Shown here in pieces: positions 1 to 8,560 of a stretch of DNA of 64,000 nt (positions are counted from its first letter, which is position 1; every line of letters begins with the position of its first letter). Source of the DNA: Tabrizicola sp. (GTDB lineage Bacteria > Pseudomonadota > Alphaproteobacteria > Rhodobacterales > Rhodobacteraceae); assembly GCF_022842145.1 (NCBI RefSeq), contig NZ_JALHQD010000007.1:148441-212440 (forward strand), in the 5' to 3' direction. A model generated the notes under the pieces. The model ran no database searches. It was not told the origin of the DNA and saw only the letters and a program-made list of their open reading frames with translations. Made by a program: the position numbers and the translations under genes.

Positions 1-237
1 CGCCGCCAACCGCCACTTCGCCGCGACGCCGGGATTGCCCCGCGCGAAGATCTCCTCCACCAGCAGCGAGTGTTCCGCCACCGAATAGGGCCAGTCCCCC
101 CGCGTCTGCCCGTTCCACCGCGCGACGAAGGCCAGCCCATGCGCGATGTCCTCGATCTCGATGTCCACCGGCGTGGGGTCCAGGAGGTCCAGCCTGCGAC
201 CCGAAAGCATCCGTTGCCAGGCGCGGGGTTGTTTCAT
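1..237 (-). CDS. HD-family phosphohydrolase, N-terminal part (cut by window edge)
   Basis: Reading the minus strand from the ATG at 235-237 gives an open frame to the window edge beginning MKQPRAWQRMLSGRRLDLLD, followed by PTPVDIEIEDIAHGLAFVARW and a segment with YSVAEHS. This resembles the N-terminus of the short HD hydrolases common in Rhodobacteraceae, where the histidine of AEHS would be the first metal ligand. The family removes phosphate from small molecules such as nucleotides; the substrate here is unknown. The HD pair itself lies beyond the window. The start codon overlaps the stop of the upstream glycosyltransferase gene as ATGA, so the two are probably translationally coupled. A second in-frame ATG at 208-210 is an alternative start. 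Confidence 0.6.
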   Translation of the reverse strand, partial: MKQPRAWQRMLSGRRLDLLDPTPVDIEIEDIAHGLAFVARWNGQTRGDWPYSVAEHSLLVEEIFARGNPGVAAKWRLAA

Positions 238-1184
238 TTTGTTTCGTATGGATTTGGAAATCGGGACAAATAGCGCAAGATGCGCGGCCGAAGCGCAAGA
301 AAGCGCAACGCCATCCATGCCATGCGACGGGGTGAGTGCAATACGTTCGTTCCCATCGCACCTATTGCAATCACTTCCGGAAAGTGCTGCCGAAGGAATA
401 ACTCATAGGCCAGGCGGATTCGTTCCGGACAAAGGCGCATTGGATCATTCCAAGGTTTCACTCCGCCAAAGAAATGCAGGATCCGTGCACCTGACCAGTC
501 TGTGAAAAGCGGATACTTGGAGGGAAGCTGCCAGTTCCACACGGGAGACAATTCTGTCCAATCCCCAGCCAGACAAAGGTTGAGAAGCGACTGGTCGTGA
601 TGAATGATCAATTTTTCCGAATCTGACCCGATCTGCAGCGCGCGTTCCAGTACCTGATTTGACAGATAGTTCGAGATATCTATCAGAAGAAAACCAGCAT
701 TGAAGTACTTCTTAAACCCTTGATTAGAAGCCGAAAACTCTTCGACAACGCGCCGTGGATTGTACCACTGCTGGACATCGAGAACGGCCGCCAGGGGCTT
801 TCCCCTCATGTCTACCTCGAACAATTTCGATAAACCCCCGACATCTATGAACATGTCGCTGTCGAGATAAATCAGTCGATCATAATCTTTCGCGAGTAGC
901 CGGGGCGCCCACATTCGCAGATAGGTTGACTTGGCAAGGTGTGAAACGTGTAGTTTGTCGTATTCCTGATTTTCAACAGGCTCTGGCAAGATCAGGCGCA
1001 GTCGTTCAAATTCATCGGGGATCTTAAGCCTCGTGTCAGAGATAAGGCAAATATCATAATCCCGATCAACTTCGTTCTGGTGCAACTGGTTCGCCAAGAA
1101 TAGTGCATAAGGCAAGAATTGCTGATCTACACATAGCACCACCGCTTTCCGGAGGGCTGATTTAGGTGCTGTGCTAGGTTCCAT
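234..1184 (-). CDS. Glycosyltransferase family 8 protein
   Basis: The 316-residue product has the GT8 hallmarks: a nucleotide-sugar binding N-terminus, a DxD metal motif (Asp108-Ser-Asp110 in YLDSDMF), the later HHDQSLLN segment and a C-terminal HFFGGVKPW motif. GT8 enzymes are retaining transferases that use UDP-glucose or UDP-galactose, often on lipopolysaccharide core or other cell-surface glycans. The acceptor cannot be told. Base composition is clearly lower in GC than its neighbours (sampled 60-base lines of 37 to 52 percent against about 70 percent in ahcY), which suggests recent acquisition. It is divergent from ahcY, has no strong Shine-Dalgarno sequence, and its stop overlaps the start of the HD hydrolase gene. 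Confidence 0.85.
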   Translation of the reverse strand: MEPSTAPKSALRKAVVLCVDQQFLPYALFLANQLHQNEVDRDYDICLISDTRLKIPDEFERLRLILPEPVENQEYDKLHVSHLAKSTYLRMWAPRLLAKDYDRLIYLDSDMFIDVGGLSKLFEVDMRGKPLAAVLDVQQWYNPRRVVEEFSASNQGFKKYFNAGFLLIDISNYLSNQVLERALQIGSDSEKLIIHHDQSLLNLCLAGDWTELSPVWNWQLPSKYPLFTDWSGARILHFFGGVKPWNDPMRLCPERIRLAYELFLRQHFPEVIAIGAMGTNVLHSPRRMAWMALRFLALRPRILRYLSRFPNPYETK

Positions 1185-1253
1185 AGGAATCTTTCGGTTT
1201 GAGGCCTGGCCGAGATAGTGCTAAGGCCCCGCGGACTCTATGAGGGGACCATC

Positions 1254-2642
1254 ATGCCGAACGACTACATCGTCAAGGACATCGCACTGGCCGAGTTCGG
1301 CCGCAAGGAACTGACCATCGCGGAAACCGAGATGCCGGGCCTGATGGCGTGTCGTGAAGAATTTGGCGCCTCGAAGCCGCTGAAGGGCGCGCGCATCGTC
1401 GGCTCCCTGCACATGACGATCCAGACCGCGGCGCTAATCGAGACCCTGGTGGCGCTGGGTGCCGATGTCCGCTGGGCGTCCTGCAACATCTTCTCGACGC
1501 AGGACCACGCCGCTGCCGCCATTGCGGCCGCCGGCATTCCGGTCTTTGCCGTGAAGGGCCAGACCCTGACCGAGCATTGGGATTACCTCGACCGCTCTTT
1601 CATGTTCCCCGAAGGCGCGAACATGATCCTCGACGACGGTGGTGATGCCACGCTTTACGTCCTTCTCGGCGCCCGTGCCGAAGCGGGCGAGGAGATCATC
1701 CCCGTCCCGCAGTCTGAGGAAGAGGAAGTCATCAAGCTTCAGATCGCCAAGAGGATGAAGGAAACCCCCGGTTTCTTCACCAAAACCAAGGCGGCCATCA
1801 AGGGCGTTTCCGAGGAAACCACCACGGGCGTTCATCGCCTGTACGACCTGCACAAGAACGGCCAGCTGCCGTTCCCGGCGATCAACGTCAATGACTCCGT
1901 CACGAAGTCGAAGTTCGACAACAAGTACGGCTGCAAGGAATCTCTGGTCGACGGCATCCGTCGCGCGACCGACACCATGATGGCCGGCAAGGTTGCCGTC
2001 GTCTGCGGCTATGGCGACGTGGGCAAGGGCTCCGCCGCCTCGCTCCGTGGCGCCGGTGCCCGCGTCAAGGTCACCGAAGTTGACCCGATCTGCGCGCTGC
2101 AGGCTGCGATGGACGGCTACGAGGTCACGCTGCTGGAGGATGAAGTCGCCAGCGCAGACATCTTCATCACCACCACCGGCAACCGCGACGTGATCCGCAT
2201 CGAGCATCTGCGCGAGATGAAGGACATGGCCATCGTCGGCAACATCGGCCACTTCGACAACGAGATCCAGGTCGCCGCCCTGCGAAACCACAAGTGGACG
2301 AACATCAAGGAACAGGTCGACATGATCGAGATGCCCTCGGGCAATCGCATCATCCTTCTGTCCGAAGGCCGCCTCTTGAACCTCGGCAACGCCACCGGCC
2401 ACCCGTCCTTCGTGATGTCGGCCTCGTTCACCAACCAGGTGCTGGCGCAGATCGAGCTTTGGACCAAGGGCAACGAATACAAGCCCGGCGTCTACATCCT
2501 GCCGAAGGCGCTGGACGAGAAGGTGGCTCGCCTGCACCTCAAGAAGATCGGCGTGAAGCTGACCGAGCTTCGCAAGGACCAGGCCGACTACATCGGCGTC
2601 AAGGTCGACGGACCGTTCAAGGCTGAACACTACCGCTACTGA
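1254..2642 (+). CDS. ahcY: Adenosylhomocysteinase (S-adenosylhomocysteine hydrolase)
   Basis: This cytosolic enzyme splits S-adenosylhomocysteine into adenosine and homocysteine, which removes the inhibitory by-product of methyltransferases and feeds methionine recycling. The 462-residue product carries the family blocks: QDHAAAAIA near the N-terminus, the [10 protein letters not shown] segment, the NAD-binding stretch [13 protein letters not shown], and the C-terminal [11 protein letters not shown]. Length is normal. I place the start at the ATG at 1254, seven bases after a GAGGGG ribosome site, rather than at the in-frame GTG at 1218. The 69-base gap to the divergent GT8 gene shows no recognisable SAH or SAM riboswitch. 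Confidence 0.97.
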   Translation: MPNDYIVKDIALAEFGRKELTIAETEMPGLMACREEFGASKPLKGARIVGSLHMTIQTAALIETLVALGADVRWASCNIFSTQDHAAAAIAAAGIPVFAVKGQTLTEHWDYLDRSFMFPEGANMILDDGGDATLYVLLGARAEAGEEIIPVPQSEEEEVIKLQIAKRMKETPGFFTKTKAAIKGVSEETTTGVHRLYDLHKNGQLPFPAINVNDSVTKSKFDNKYGCKESLVDGIRRATDTMMAGKVAVVCGYGDVGKGSAASLRGAGARVKVTEVDPICALQAAMDGYEVTLLEDEVASADIFITTTGNRDVIRIEHLREMKDMAIVGNIGHFDNEIQVAALRNHKWTNIKEQVDMIEMPSGNRIILLSEGRLLNLGNATGHPSFVMSASFTNQVLAQIELWTKGNEYKPGVYILPKALDEKVARLHLKKIGVKLTELRKDQADYIGVKVDGPFKAEHYRY

Positions 2643-2651
2643 TCACGCGCG

Positions 2652-2680
2652 CCGGCCCGGGTCACACCGGGCCGGGCCTT
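2652..2680. terminator. Stem-loop between convergent ahcY and GT2 genes
   Basis: A perfect 9-bp stem (CCGGCCCGG at 2652-2660 with CCGGGCCGG at 2667-2675) and a 6-base loop sit between the stop codons of two convergent genes. There is no long T run, so strength is uncertain. Confidence 0.5.
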
Positions 2681-3881
2681 ACGCCTGCTGTACGGTCTCG
2701 ACGGTCTCGACGGTCTTGACCTCGGCCGCGGCCAGTGTGGGCGATTTCTGGGTCATCAGGCCCCAGAGGAAACCCCCGGTAAAGCTTTGCAGCCCCAGCG
2801 CCGACAGCACCGCGACAAGCGAGGCGGCGCGGGTGATCGTGCCGGGGTCGATCGGGCCGAACCCGTTGGACGCCCAGTGACCCACCGATGCGACGGTGGC
2901 CACCAGCGCCAGCGCCATGAAAATCGCGCCACCCTGACAGGCGGTTTCGACCGACAGGCGGGCGCGCAACCGCTCGAACCGGGGCGAGGTCGGCAACAGG
3001 TTCATCCGCACGGCGAACTGCCGGGCAAGGGCGTGGAACCACATCAACTGGAAGCCGGTGATTATGAAGGTTGCCGCGAAGATCATAGCGCCGGTGTCCA
3101 GCGTCAGCGCGCCCAGGTCCAGCGGTCCGAACAGCAGCGGCAGGAACAGCACCGATCCCAGCGTGAACAGCATCGCGCCCGGATACAGGAACAAGCTGAA
3201 TGGCGCGAAGGTGAGAAGCAGCTTCAGGTGCCGCCAGCCGTCATGCCATGTCCGCAGGTGCGGCTTGCGCGACCGGCCGTCTGGTTTCAGCGTTGTCGGG
3301 ACCTCGACGATCTTCAGACCCGCCATCGCGGCGCGCATCACCATCTCGGGGCAGAATTCCAGCTGCTCGGTGATCAGGTTCAACGCCAGAATCTTGTCAC
3401 GGTCAAAGCCGCGCAGGCCGCACTGAAAGTCGCCAACGGGCGCGCCGTACAGCACTCGTCCGACGAAGGACAGGACCGGGTTGCCCAGGTAGCGGTGCAG
3501 GAAGGGCATCGCCCCGGGCTCGATTCCGCCCCGGAAGCGATTGCCCATCACCAGGTCCGCCCCGCCGCGCAGCGCGTCGACGAAGGCATCGAGGCGTGAG
3601 AAGTCATAGCTGTCGTCGCTGTCTCCCATGATGACATAGCGGCCCTTTGCCGCCGCGATCCCTGTCGACAGCGCGATCCCGTTGCCCCGGCGCGGTGCAA
3701 GAACCACCCGCGCGCCATGCGCTTCGGCAATCTCTCGGCTGCCGTCAGTGGACCCGTTGTCAGAGATCAGCACTTCGCCCTTGATCCCGCTGCGCGCCAG
3801 AAAGCCCTTGGCCTTGTCGATGCAAGCAGCCAGCGTCTCGGCTTCGTTGAGACAGGGCATCAGGATGGTCAGTTCCAGCAT
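2679..3881 (-). CDS. Family 2 glycosyltransferase with C-terminal membrane segments (GtrB/dolichol-phosphate-mannose-synthase like)
   Basis: The 400-residue protein has a GT-A domain at the N-terminus (MPCLNEAETL, SDNGSTDGS, the DxD region GDSDDSYDF around residues 87-93) and several hydrophobic helices in the last 180 residues. This architecture is typical of enzymes that move a sugar from a nucleotide donor to undecaprenyl or dolichyl phosphate, as GtrB does in O-antigen modification. The start at 3881 is chosen because AGAAGGA lies eight bases upstream; the frame stays open further. It is divergent from a GT-C membrane glycosyltransferase gene that is followed by a GtrA-like gene, so the three could form one pathway. 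The sugar and final acceptor are not visible. Confidence 0.85.
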   Translation of the reverse strand: MLELTILMPCLNEAETLAACIDKAKGFLARSGIKGEVLISDNGSTDGSREIAEAHGARVVLAPRRGNGIALSTGIAAAKGRYVIMGDSDDSYDFSRLDAFVDALRGGADLVMGNRFRGGIEPGAMPFLHRYLGNPVLSFVGRVLYGAPVGDFQCGLRGFDRDKILALNLITEQLEFCPEMVMRAAMAGLKIVEVPTTLKPDGRSRKPHLRTWHDGWRHLKLLLTFAPFSLFLYPGAMLFTLGSVLFLPLLFGPLDLGALTLDTGAMIFAATFIITGFQLMWFHALARQFAVRMNLLPTSPRFERLRARLSVETACQGGAIFMALALVATVASVGHWASNGFGPIDPGTITRAASLVAVLSALGLQSFTGGFLWGLMTQKSPTLAAAEVKTVETVETVQQA

Positions 3882-4104
3882 TCGCCGAATCCTTCTGGAG
3901 CCTCTCGGTCCAAGAGGCATGCGTTAGCGCGCATTTCACCGGGCAACTGTGCCCGAAATGGGGCGAGATGCAGCAGGAAAAGCGGTTTTGCGGGCCAGGA
4001 AGTCTTGGAAGCGAAGGATTTTCGCCTTGAGGATGACTGTTTCCAGCGACAGAGATATCCCTGCCAATCCAATTGGCGGCAATCAATTGCGGAAACAACA
4101 CGTC

Positions 4105-5898
4105 GTGACCCCCCCGACCGACTCACGCCCGTCGCTGATCTGTTGGATCTGCCTCGGCGCCATTGCCCTCGTCCTTGCGAATGCCGCCCGGACCTGGCCG
4201 GAGACTGCCGCCCTTCTCTTTGCCACCGACAACGACGACCTGATGCGCCTGGTCCAGGTCCGCGACTGGCTCGGCGGGCAGGACTGGTTCGACACCCGCC
4301 AGTACCGCGTCCTGCCGCCCGAGGGCATCTCGATGCACTGGTCGCGCTATGTCGACGCCGGGATTGCGTCGGTAATGGTGCCTGCGTCCTGGCTGCTGCC
4401 GATGCCGCAGGCGGAACTGCTGACGGTGGTCGTCTGGCCCAGCCTGCTGGCCTGCCTCATGGTGCTGCTGATCGGTCTGGGGACCAACCGGCTGTTCGGT
4501 CCCCTCGCAGCCCTTGGCGCGCTGGTGGTGTTCTTCACCTGGGGCAAACTGCGAGGAGAGTTCACGCCACCGCGGATCGACCATCACAACGTCCAGATCC
4601 TGTGCGGCACGGCGCTCTTCTTCCTGGCCGCCCTGCCTGGCCGCGACCTGCTGCGCGGCGTTCTGGCCGGTGCGGTGACCGCCCTGTCGCTCGCCGTGGG
4701 GCTGGAGATGCTGCCGATCCTGGCGCTCGTCCCGGGTTACATGGCCATGCGCCACGCCTTCGACCAGCCCGGAGCCGGCGCATGGCTTCTCGGCTATGGC
4801 GGCGCACTGGCGGTAACGGCCCCGGCGCTGATGGTGGGACAGACGCCTGCTGCCGCCTGGGGCACGATGTATTGCGATGTCCTCGGGCCTCCGGTGCTTG
4901 CCCTTGCAGCGGCGGGAGTCGCGGCAACGCTGGTGCCGGTTCTTGCCGCGCGCGTGCTGAAAGGTCCGGTTTTCCGGATCCTGGCGATGGTGGTTGTGCT
5001 GGCCGCAAGTCTGTGGCTGGCCGCGCCCTTGCTGACGCCTTGCCTCGGCGGGCCCTTTGCCAATGTTCCGCCCGAGGTCCGCACCCTGATCGAAAGCCGG
5101 ATCATCGAGGCGCTTTCGGTGTCCGAACTGATCGGCATCATGCCCGCCATGCTGGGCAAGACCCTCCTGCCGCCGGTCGCAATCCTGCTTCTTGCCCTGG
5201 CTGCGTTGCTTCCACTTTGGCGACGGCTGGATGGGGCCCAGAGGTCTGCTCTCGTGCTGGCGTTCCTCATTGCCTTTGCGGGCTTGGGCATCACCCTTTT
5301 GCAGATCCGCGCGGCGACCCTGATGGTCCCAGGACTGCCCCTTCTGGCCGGTTTCCTGGTTCATGCCTTCCAGCAGATCCCGCGCTCCAGCGCCCTCCGG
5401 CTGCCCGCGCTTCTGGTGCTGGCGGCAGCGACCCCGACTGCCGTGGAAGAAGGCGTCGCATACGCCCTGAACCGTGCACCCACAGCCCCCGCGACCGCCG
5501 AGGCGCAGACGCCCCCCCGCTCCCCGGCAAACTGCCGAACCCCCGCCGCGATGGCCGAGCTTGCGGACCTTCCGCCGTCCACGCTGTTTGCCGCGCTGAA
5601 CCTGGGCACGACGCTGCTGGCCTATACGCCGCACGCCGTGGTGGCCGCGCCGTACCATCGCAGCTCTGACGCCTTCTGGAACGGTATCGCCGGGCTGGAA
5701 ACGGAAACGGACATGCGCCGCGCGCTGGTCTCGTCGCGCGCCGAGTATGTGGTGCTGTGCGCCGGCGACACGTCGAAACCCTTCGCGGCCGCCGTGCTGG
5801 GCGGCGCTGTGCCGGACTGGCTGACCGACATCACTGGCGACCGGCAGGCGCTTCGGGTCTACCAGGTCGATCCGGCGCGGCTGGCAGCGGCACCGTGA
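4105..5898 (+). CDS. Multipass GT-C-type membrane protein, putative glycosyltransferase
   Basis: From the GTG at 4105 the product is 597 residues with about ten or more hydrophobic segments and a soluble C-terminal tail. The segment after the first helix, DNDDLMRLVQVRDWL and then a proline-rich MHWSRYVD stretch, resembles the acidic first periplasmic loop of GT-C enzymes, which use lipid-phosphate-linked sugars. I did not recognise a named family. Position between a divergent GtrB-like gene and a GtrA-like gene supports a role in adding a lipid-linked sugar to a surface glycan in the periplasm. Starts at 4033 (ATG) or 3949 (ATG) are also open; 4105 is preferred because the hydrophobic part begins shortly after it, but the ribosome site is weak. 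Confidence 0.6.
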   Translation: MTPPTDSRPSLICWICLGAIALVLANAARTWPETAALLFATDNDDLMRLVQVRDWLGGQDWFDTRQYRVLPPEGISMHWSRYVDAGIASVMVPASWLLPMPQAELLTVVVWPSLLACLMVLLIGLGTNRLFGPLAALGALVVFFTWGKLRGEFTPPRIDHHNVQILCGTALFFLAALPGRDLLRGVLAGAVTALSLAVGLEMLPILALVPGYMAMRHAFDQPGAGAWLLGYGGALAVTAPALMVGQTPAAAWGTMYCDVLGPPVLALAAAGVAATLVPVLAARVLKGPVFRILAMVVVLAASLWLAAPLLTPCLGGPFANVPPEVRTLIESRIIEALSVSELIGIMPAMLGKTLLPPVAILLLALAALLPLWRRLDGAQRSALVLAFLIAFAGLGITLLQIRAATLMVPGLPLLAGFLVHAFQQIPRSSALRLPALLVLAAATPTAVEEGVAYALNRAPTAPATAEAQTPPRSPANCRTPAAMAELADLPPSTLFAALNLGTTLLAYTPHAVVAAPYHRSSDAFWNGIAGLETETDMRRALVSSRAEYVVLCAGDTSKPFAAAVLGGAVPDWLTDITGDRQALRVYQVDPARLAAAP

Positions 5899-6275
5899 AC
5901 ACCTTTCTCCGCTTTCTGCTGGTGGGGGGCGCACTGGCAATGGTTTACGCCGTACTTGCGGCGGTGGCGACATCGCAACTGCCTTGGCCGAAGGCGGTTT
6001 CGGCCGGGGCTGTCTGGATAGCCTGCATCCCCGTCGCCTTCTGGTGCCACCGCCGGTTCACCTTCACCGGCAGCGTCCGCCGACCCTTCGCCCTCGGCCT
6101 TTACGCCCTCACCCAACTCCTGGGTATCGGCATCGGCGCAGGAATGAGCTTTCTCTTCGCCACCGGCAGTTTCCGCCCCGACGTTCTGGTCCACCTGTCG
6201 GCCAACGGACTTGCAGCGATTGCCAGCTATGCCATCAACCGCACTGTGACTTTTCCGAAGGGCGGGTCCGCCTGA
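5895..6275 (+). CDS. GtrA-like family small membrane protein
   Basis: The 126-residue product has four hydrophobic helices (starting FLRFLLVGGALAMVYAVL), the basic CHRRFTFTG turn after the second helix and the closing NRTVTFPKG, all typical of the GtrA/DPMS family. Family members are thought to flip polyprenyl-linked sugars or assist the partner glycosyltransferase. The GTG start at 5895 overlaps the stop of the GT-C gene as GTGA, so synthesis of the two membrane proteins is probably coupled. With the GT2 gene at 2679-3881 it completes a Gtr-like set. No terminator with a clear T run follows. Confidence 0.8.
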   Translation: MNTFLRFLLVGGALAMVYAVLAAVATSQLPWPKAVSAGAVWIACIPVAFWCHRRFTFTGSVRRPFALGLYALTQLLGIGIGAGMSFLFATGSFRPDVLVHLSANGLAAIASYAINRTVTFPKGGSA

Positions 6276-6424
6276 CCTTGCCAGCCCGACCCTGCCAGTG
6301 ACGCCCAACACATGCGGCAACATCCCGCAGTTGAGCCGAAAGGACGGAAATTCCCCTTTCTTAACGCAAAAGCTGGCACTACGGTTCCCAAGTTAACGAT
6401 CACGTTCCAGTAAGGGAGAAGAAG

Positions 6425-6766
6425 ATGGGCAAGAGGGACGAACTCATCGCCAAATATGCCGATGATCTGAAGACCAAGTGCAAGGTAACGCCGGACATGG
6501 CGCTGCTGACGAAAGTCACGATCGGCTGCGGTCCGTCGATCTATGACAATGACGCGCAGACCGTTGCCGCCTCGGACAAGGACGAGCTCGAGCGGATCAA
6601 GAACAACTTCCTGATCAAGAAGCTGGGACTGAAAGAAGGCTCCAGCCTGATGGACGGCATTGGCGCTGCCGTCGAAACCTACGGCAAGTCCGAGCGCAAC
6701 AAATACCGCGCCGTCTTCTATTACTTGCTGGTCAAGCATTTCGGCCGCGAAGCCGCCTACAAATAA
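6425..6766 (+). CDS. DUF2853 family protein
   Basis: A 113-residue soluble protein beginning MGKRDELIAKYADDL with the conserved TIGCGPSIYDNDAQTV segment, matching the DUF2853 family seen in many alphaproteobacteria and some Bacteroidetes. The function is not known; the small helical fold is conserved in length. It stands alone, preceded by a good ribosome site (AAGGGAGAAGAAG) and a 149-base AT-richer leader, and followed by its own terminator, so it is probably monocistronic and well expressed. Confidence 0.85.
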   Translation: MGKRDELIAKYADDLKTKCKVTPDMALLTKVTIGCGPSIYDNDAQTVAASDKDELERIKNNFLIKKLGLKEGSSLMDGIGAAVETYGKSERNKYRAVFYYLLVKHFGREAAYK

Positions 6767-6790
6767 CCGTCCCCACCAGGGTGGTCATCA

Positions 6791-6815
6791 GGCCCGCGCC
6801 ACCGCGCGGGCCTTT
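6791..6815 (+). terminator. Rho-independent terminator after the DUF2853 gene
   Basis: GGCCCGCGC and GCGCGGGCC form a 9-bp stem around a CACC loop at 6791-6812, followed by TTTGT. Confidence 0.8.
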
Positions 6816-6961
6816 GTCGTCTTCGATTTGAAGCAAACCTTCCGCACTGCGCGCTTGCCCGACCGCCGGGATTCGGGGCACAACGGACAAGTCAGGGCAG
6901 GACGCCCGGGACCCTTATACTACAGATCACGTGCGGTGCTTGGGGTGTGCGCGTGGGGTGG

Positions 6962-7002
6962 ATGGAGGGTCCCGTAGGGGTGCGGGGCCCTCCATTCTTT
7001 TT
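6962..7002 (+). terminator. Strong orphan terminator, possible end of a small RNA
   Basis: A 12-bp stem with one G-U pair (6962-6973 with 6984-6995), a 10-base loop and then TCTTTTT. No plus-strand reading frame of note ends before it: the DUF2853 gene already has its own terminator 150 bases upstream. A TATACT hexamer at 6915-6920 could be a -10 element for a short transcript of about 75 bases, but no convincing -35 is visible. The rest of the 6816-7152 gap holds nothing else that I recognise. Confidence 0.65.
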
Positions 7003-7152
7003 CCGGCCGAATGCATTCCAACCGCCAGTGCAGCGCGCAGGCGCAGGGTCGGCAATGCGCCCACCATTCCCTCGGAATGTGTTCAGCACCGCGTCCGGGG
7101 TGGCGCAACCGACCACCGGACTCACGTGCTGTCAAAGCCGGTCCAGAAAACG

Positions 7153-8253
7153 TCAGCCGATCCGGCCGCGAACGCCGCCGGTCTGGCCCCGGTCCAGAAG
7201 CAGATGGTCCAAAAGAACACAGGCCATCATCGCCTCGCCCACCGGCACCGCCCGGATCCCGACGCAGGGGTCGTGGCGACCCTTGGTGATCAGGTCCGTC
7301 TCTTGCCCTGCTTGCGTGACGGTCTGGCGCGGGGTCAGGATCGACGAGGTCGGCTTCACCGCAAACCGGCACACCACCGGCTGCCCGGTGGAAATCCCGC
7401 CCAGAATCCCGCCCGCATGGTTCGACAGGAACTCTGGTCCGTCCAGGCCCATGCGGATCTCGTCTGCGTTCTCGACCCCGGTCAGCGCGGCCGAGGCCAT
7501 CCCCTCGCCGATCTCGACACCCTTGACCGCGTTGATCGACATCATCGCGGCGGCCAGATCGCTGTCCAGCTTGGCGTAAAGCGGCGCACCCAGGCCCGCC
7601 GGAACGCCGTCCGCCACCACCTCGATCACCGCCCCGACCGAATTGTGCGACAGGCGGAGCGCATCCAGGTAGTCCGCCCATTCCACCGCCGCCACCGCAT
7701 CGGGTACCCAGAACGGGTTCTGCTCGATCTCGACCGCATCAAACCGCGCCCGGTCGATCCCCTTCACCCCCATCTGCACCATGTAGCCGGTGATCTTCAG
7801 ACCCGGCACCAGCGCCGCCAGCGCCGCCCGCGCCACGCCACCTGCCGCGACCCGCGACGCTGTCTCGCGCGCCGAGGACCGACCGCCCCCGCGATAGTCA
7901 CGGATGCCGTATTTCTGGTGATAGGTGATGTCGGCATGACCCGGCCGGAACGCGCCTGCGATCTCGCCATAGTCCTTCGACCGCTGGTCGGTGTTCTCGA
8001 TCATCAGCTGGATCGGGGTGCCAGTGGTTTTGCCCTCGAACACGCCCGACAGGATGCGAACTTCGTCCGGCTCCTTGCGCTGGGTGGTGTACTTGTTCTG
8101 GCCCGGCTTCCGGCGGTCCAGCCAGGGCTGAAGGTCCGCCTCGGACAAGGTGACGCCGGGAGGGCAGCCGTCCACCGTGCAGCCGATGGCCGGCCCGTGG
8201 CTTTCGCCCCAGGTGGTGACACGGAAAAGATGTCCGAAGGTGTTCAGGCTCAT
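7153..8253 (-). CDS. aroC: Chorismate synthase
   Basis: The enzyme catalyses the last shared step of the shikimate pathway, eliminating phosphate from EPSP to give chorismate, using reduced FMN. The 366-residue product shows the family signatures in order: [18 protein letters not shown] at the N-terminus, [16 protein letters not shown] in the middle (about residues 125-140) and a conserved C-terminal region with [13 protein letters not shown]. Length is normal. The start at 8253 gives the standard [10 protein letters not shown] beginning with GCGAGGA upstream; nine extra codons upstream are open but not expected. It is transcribed alone, convergent with nothing close by on its 3' side except the orphan terminator. 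Confidence 0.97.
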   Translation of the reverse strand: MSLNTFGHLFRVTTWGESHGPAIGCTVDGCPPGVTLSEADLQPWLDRRKPGQNKYTTQRKEPDEVRILSGVFEGKTTGTPIQLMIENTDQRSKDYGEIAGAFRPGHADITYHQKYGIRDYRGGGRSSARETASRVAAGGVARAALAALVPGLKITGYMVQMGVKGIDRARFDAVEIEQNPFWVPDAVAAVEWADYLDALRLSHNSVGAVIEVVADGVPAGLGAPLYAKLDSDLAAAMMSINAVKGVEIGEGMASAALTGVENADEIRMGLDGPEFLSNHAGGILGGISTGQPVVCRFAVKPTSSILTPRQTVTQAGQETDLITKGRHDPCVGIRAVPVGEAMMACVLLDHLLLDRGQTGGVRGRIG

Positions 8254-8560
8254 GACGGATCCTCGCTTGGGCAAGGGCATACAGGCCGCGCGACCCCTGC
8301 GACAAGCCCTTCTCCTTGGGAAAATCGGCGTGCAAGCGCGTTCGACTCACGCTTCCGTGAAAATACAGCGGGCGCGGGGGTTGAAATGTCGCACCCCCGG
8401 CCCACTTACTCGAAGCGGGCCGGGCCCCTCTGACGATGCCGATTCCATTTTGGTTGTCGTGATGTCGGACCGCATCGAGAAATCGTGCTCGATGTCATGC
8501 CCGGCACTCTGCCCCTCAGAAGGCTGACCTCTCGACGCACCCGAATAGAGGTTAACGGGG
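8254..8560. other. Intergenic region between divergent aroC and terC-family genes
   Basis: A 307-base gap that must hold promoters for both genes. It contains a 7-bp stem with an 11-base loop (CGGGGGT at 8375-8381 with ACCCCCG at 8393-8399), followed by a second weaker GC-rich stem near 8399-8421. I looked for the manganese riboswitch (yybP-ykoY) that often precedes TerC genes and did not find its conserved loops. Confidence 0.4.

Noticed and set aside
1185-1253. SAH riboswitch before ahcY
   Set aside because: The 69-base gap is short and lacks the conserved core.
1434-2630. Long minus-strand open frame inside ahcY
   Set aside because: It is the antisense shadow of a highly conserved gene; high GC content keeps opposite frames open.
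4123-5973. 616-codon minus-strand open frame opposite the GT-C gene
   Set aside because: Arg/Gln/Gly-rich shadow with no domain, while the plus strand has membrane helices.
6374-6389. Possible sigma-54 promoter (TGGCAC-N5-TTCC) before the DUF2853 gene
   Set aside because: The essential GC pair of the -12 element is missing.
8254-8560. Manganese riboswitch before the terC-family gene
   Set aside because: The conserved loops of the yybP-ykoY motif could not be found.
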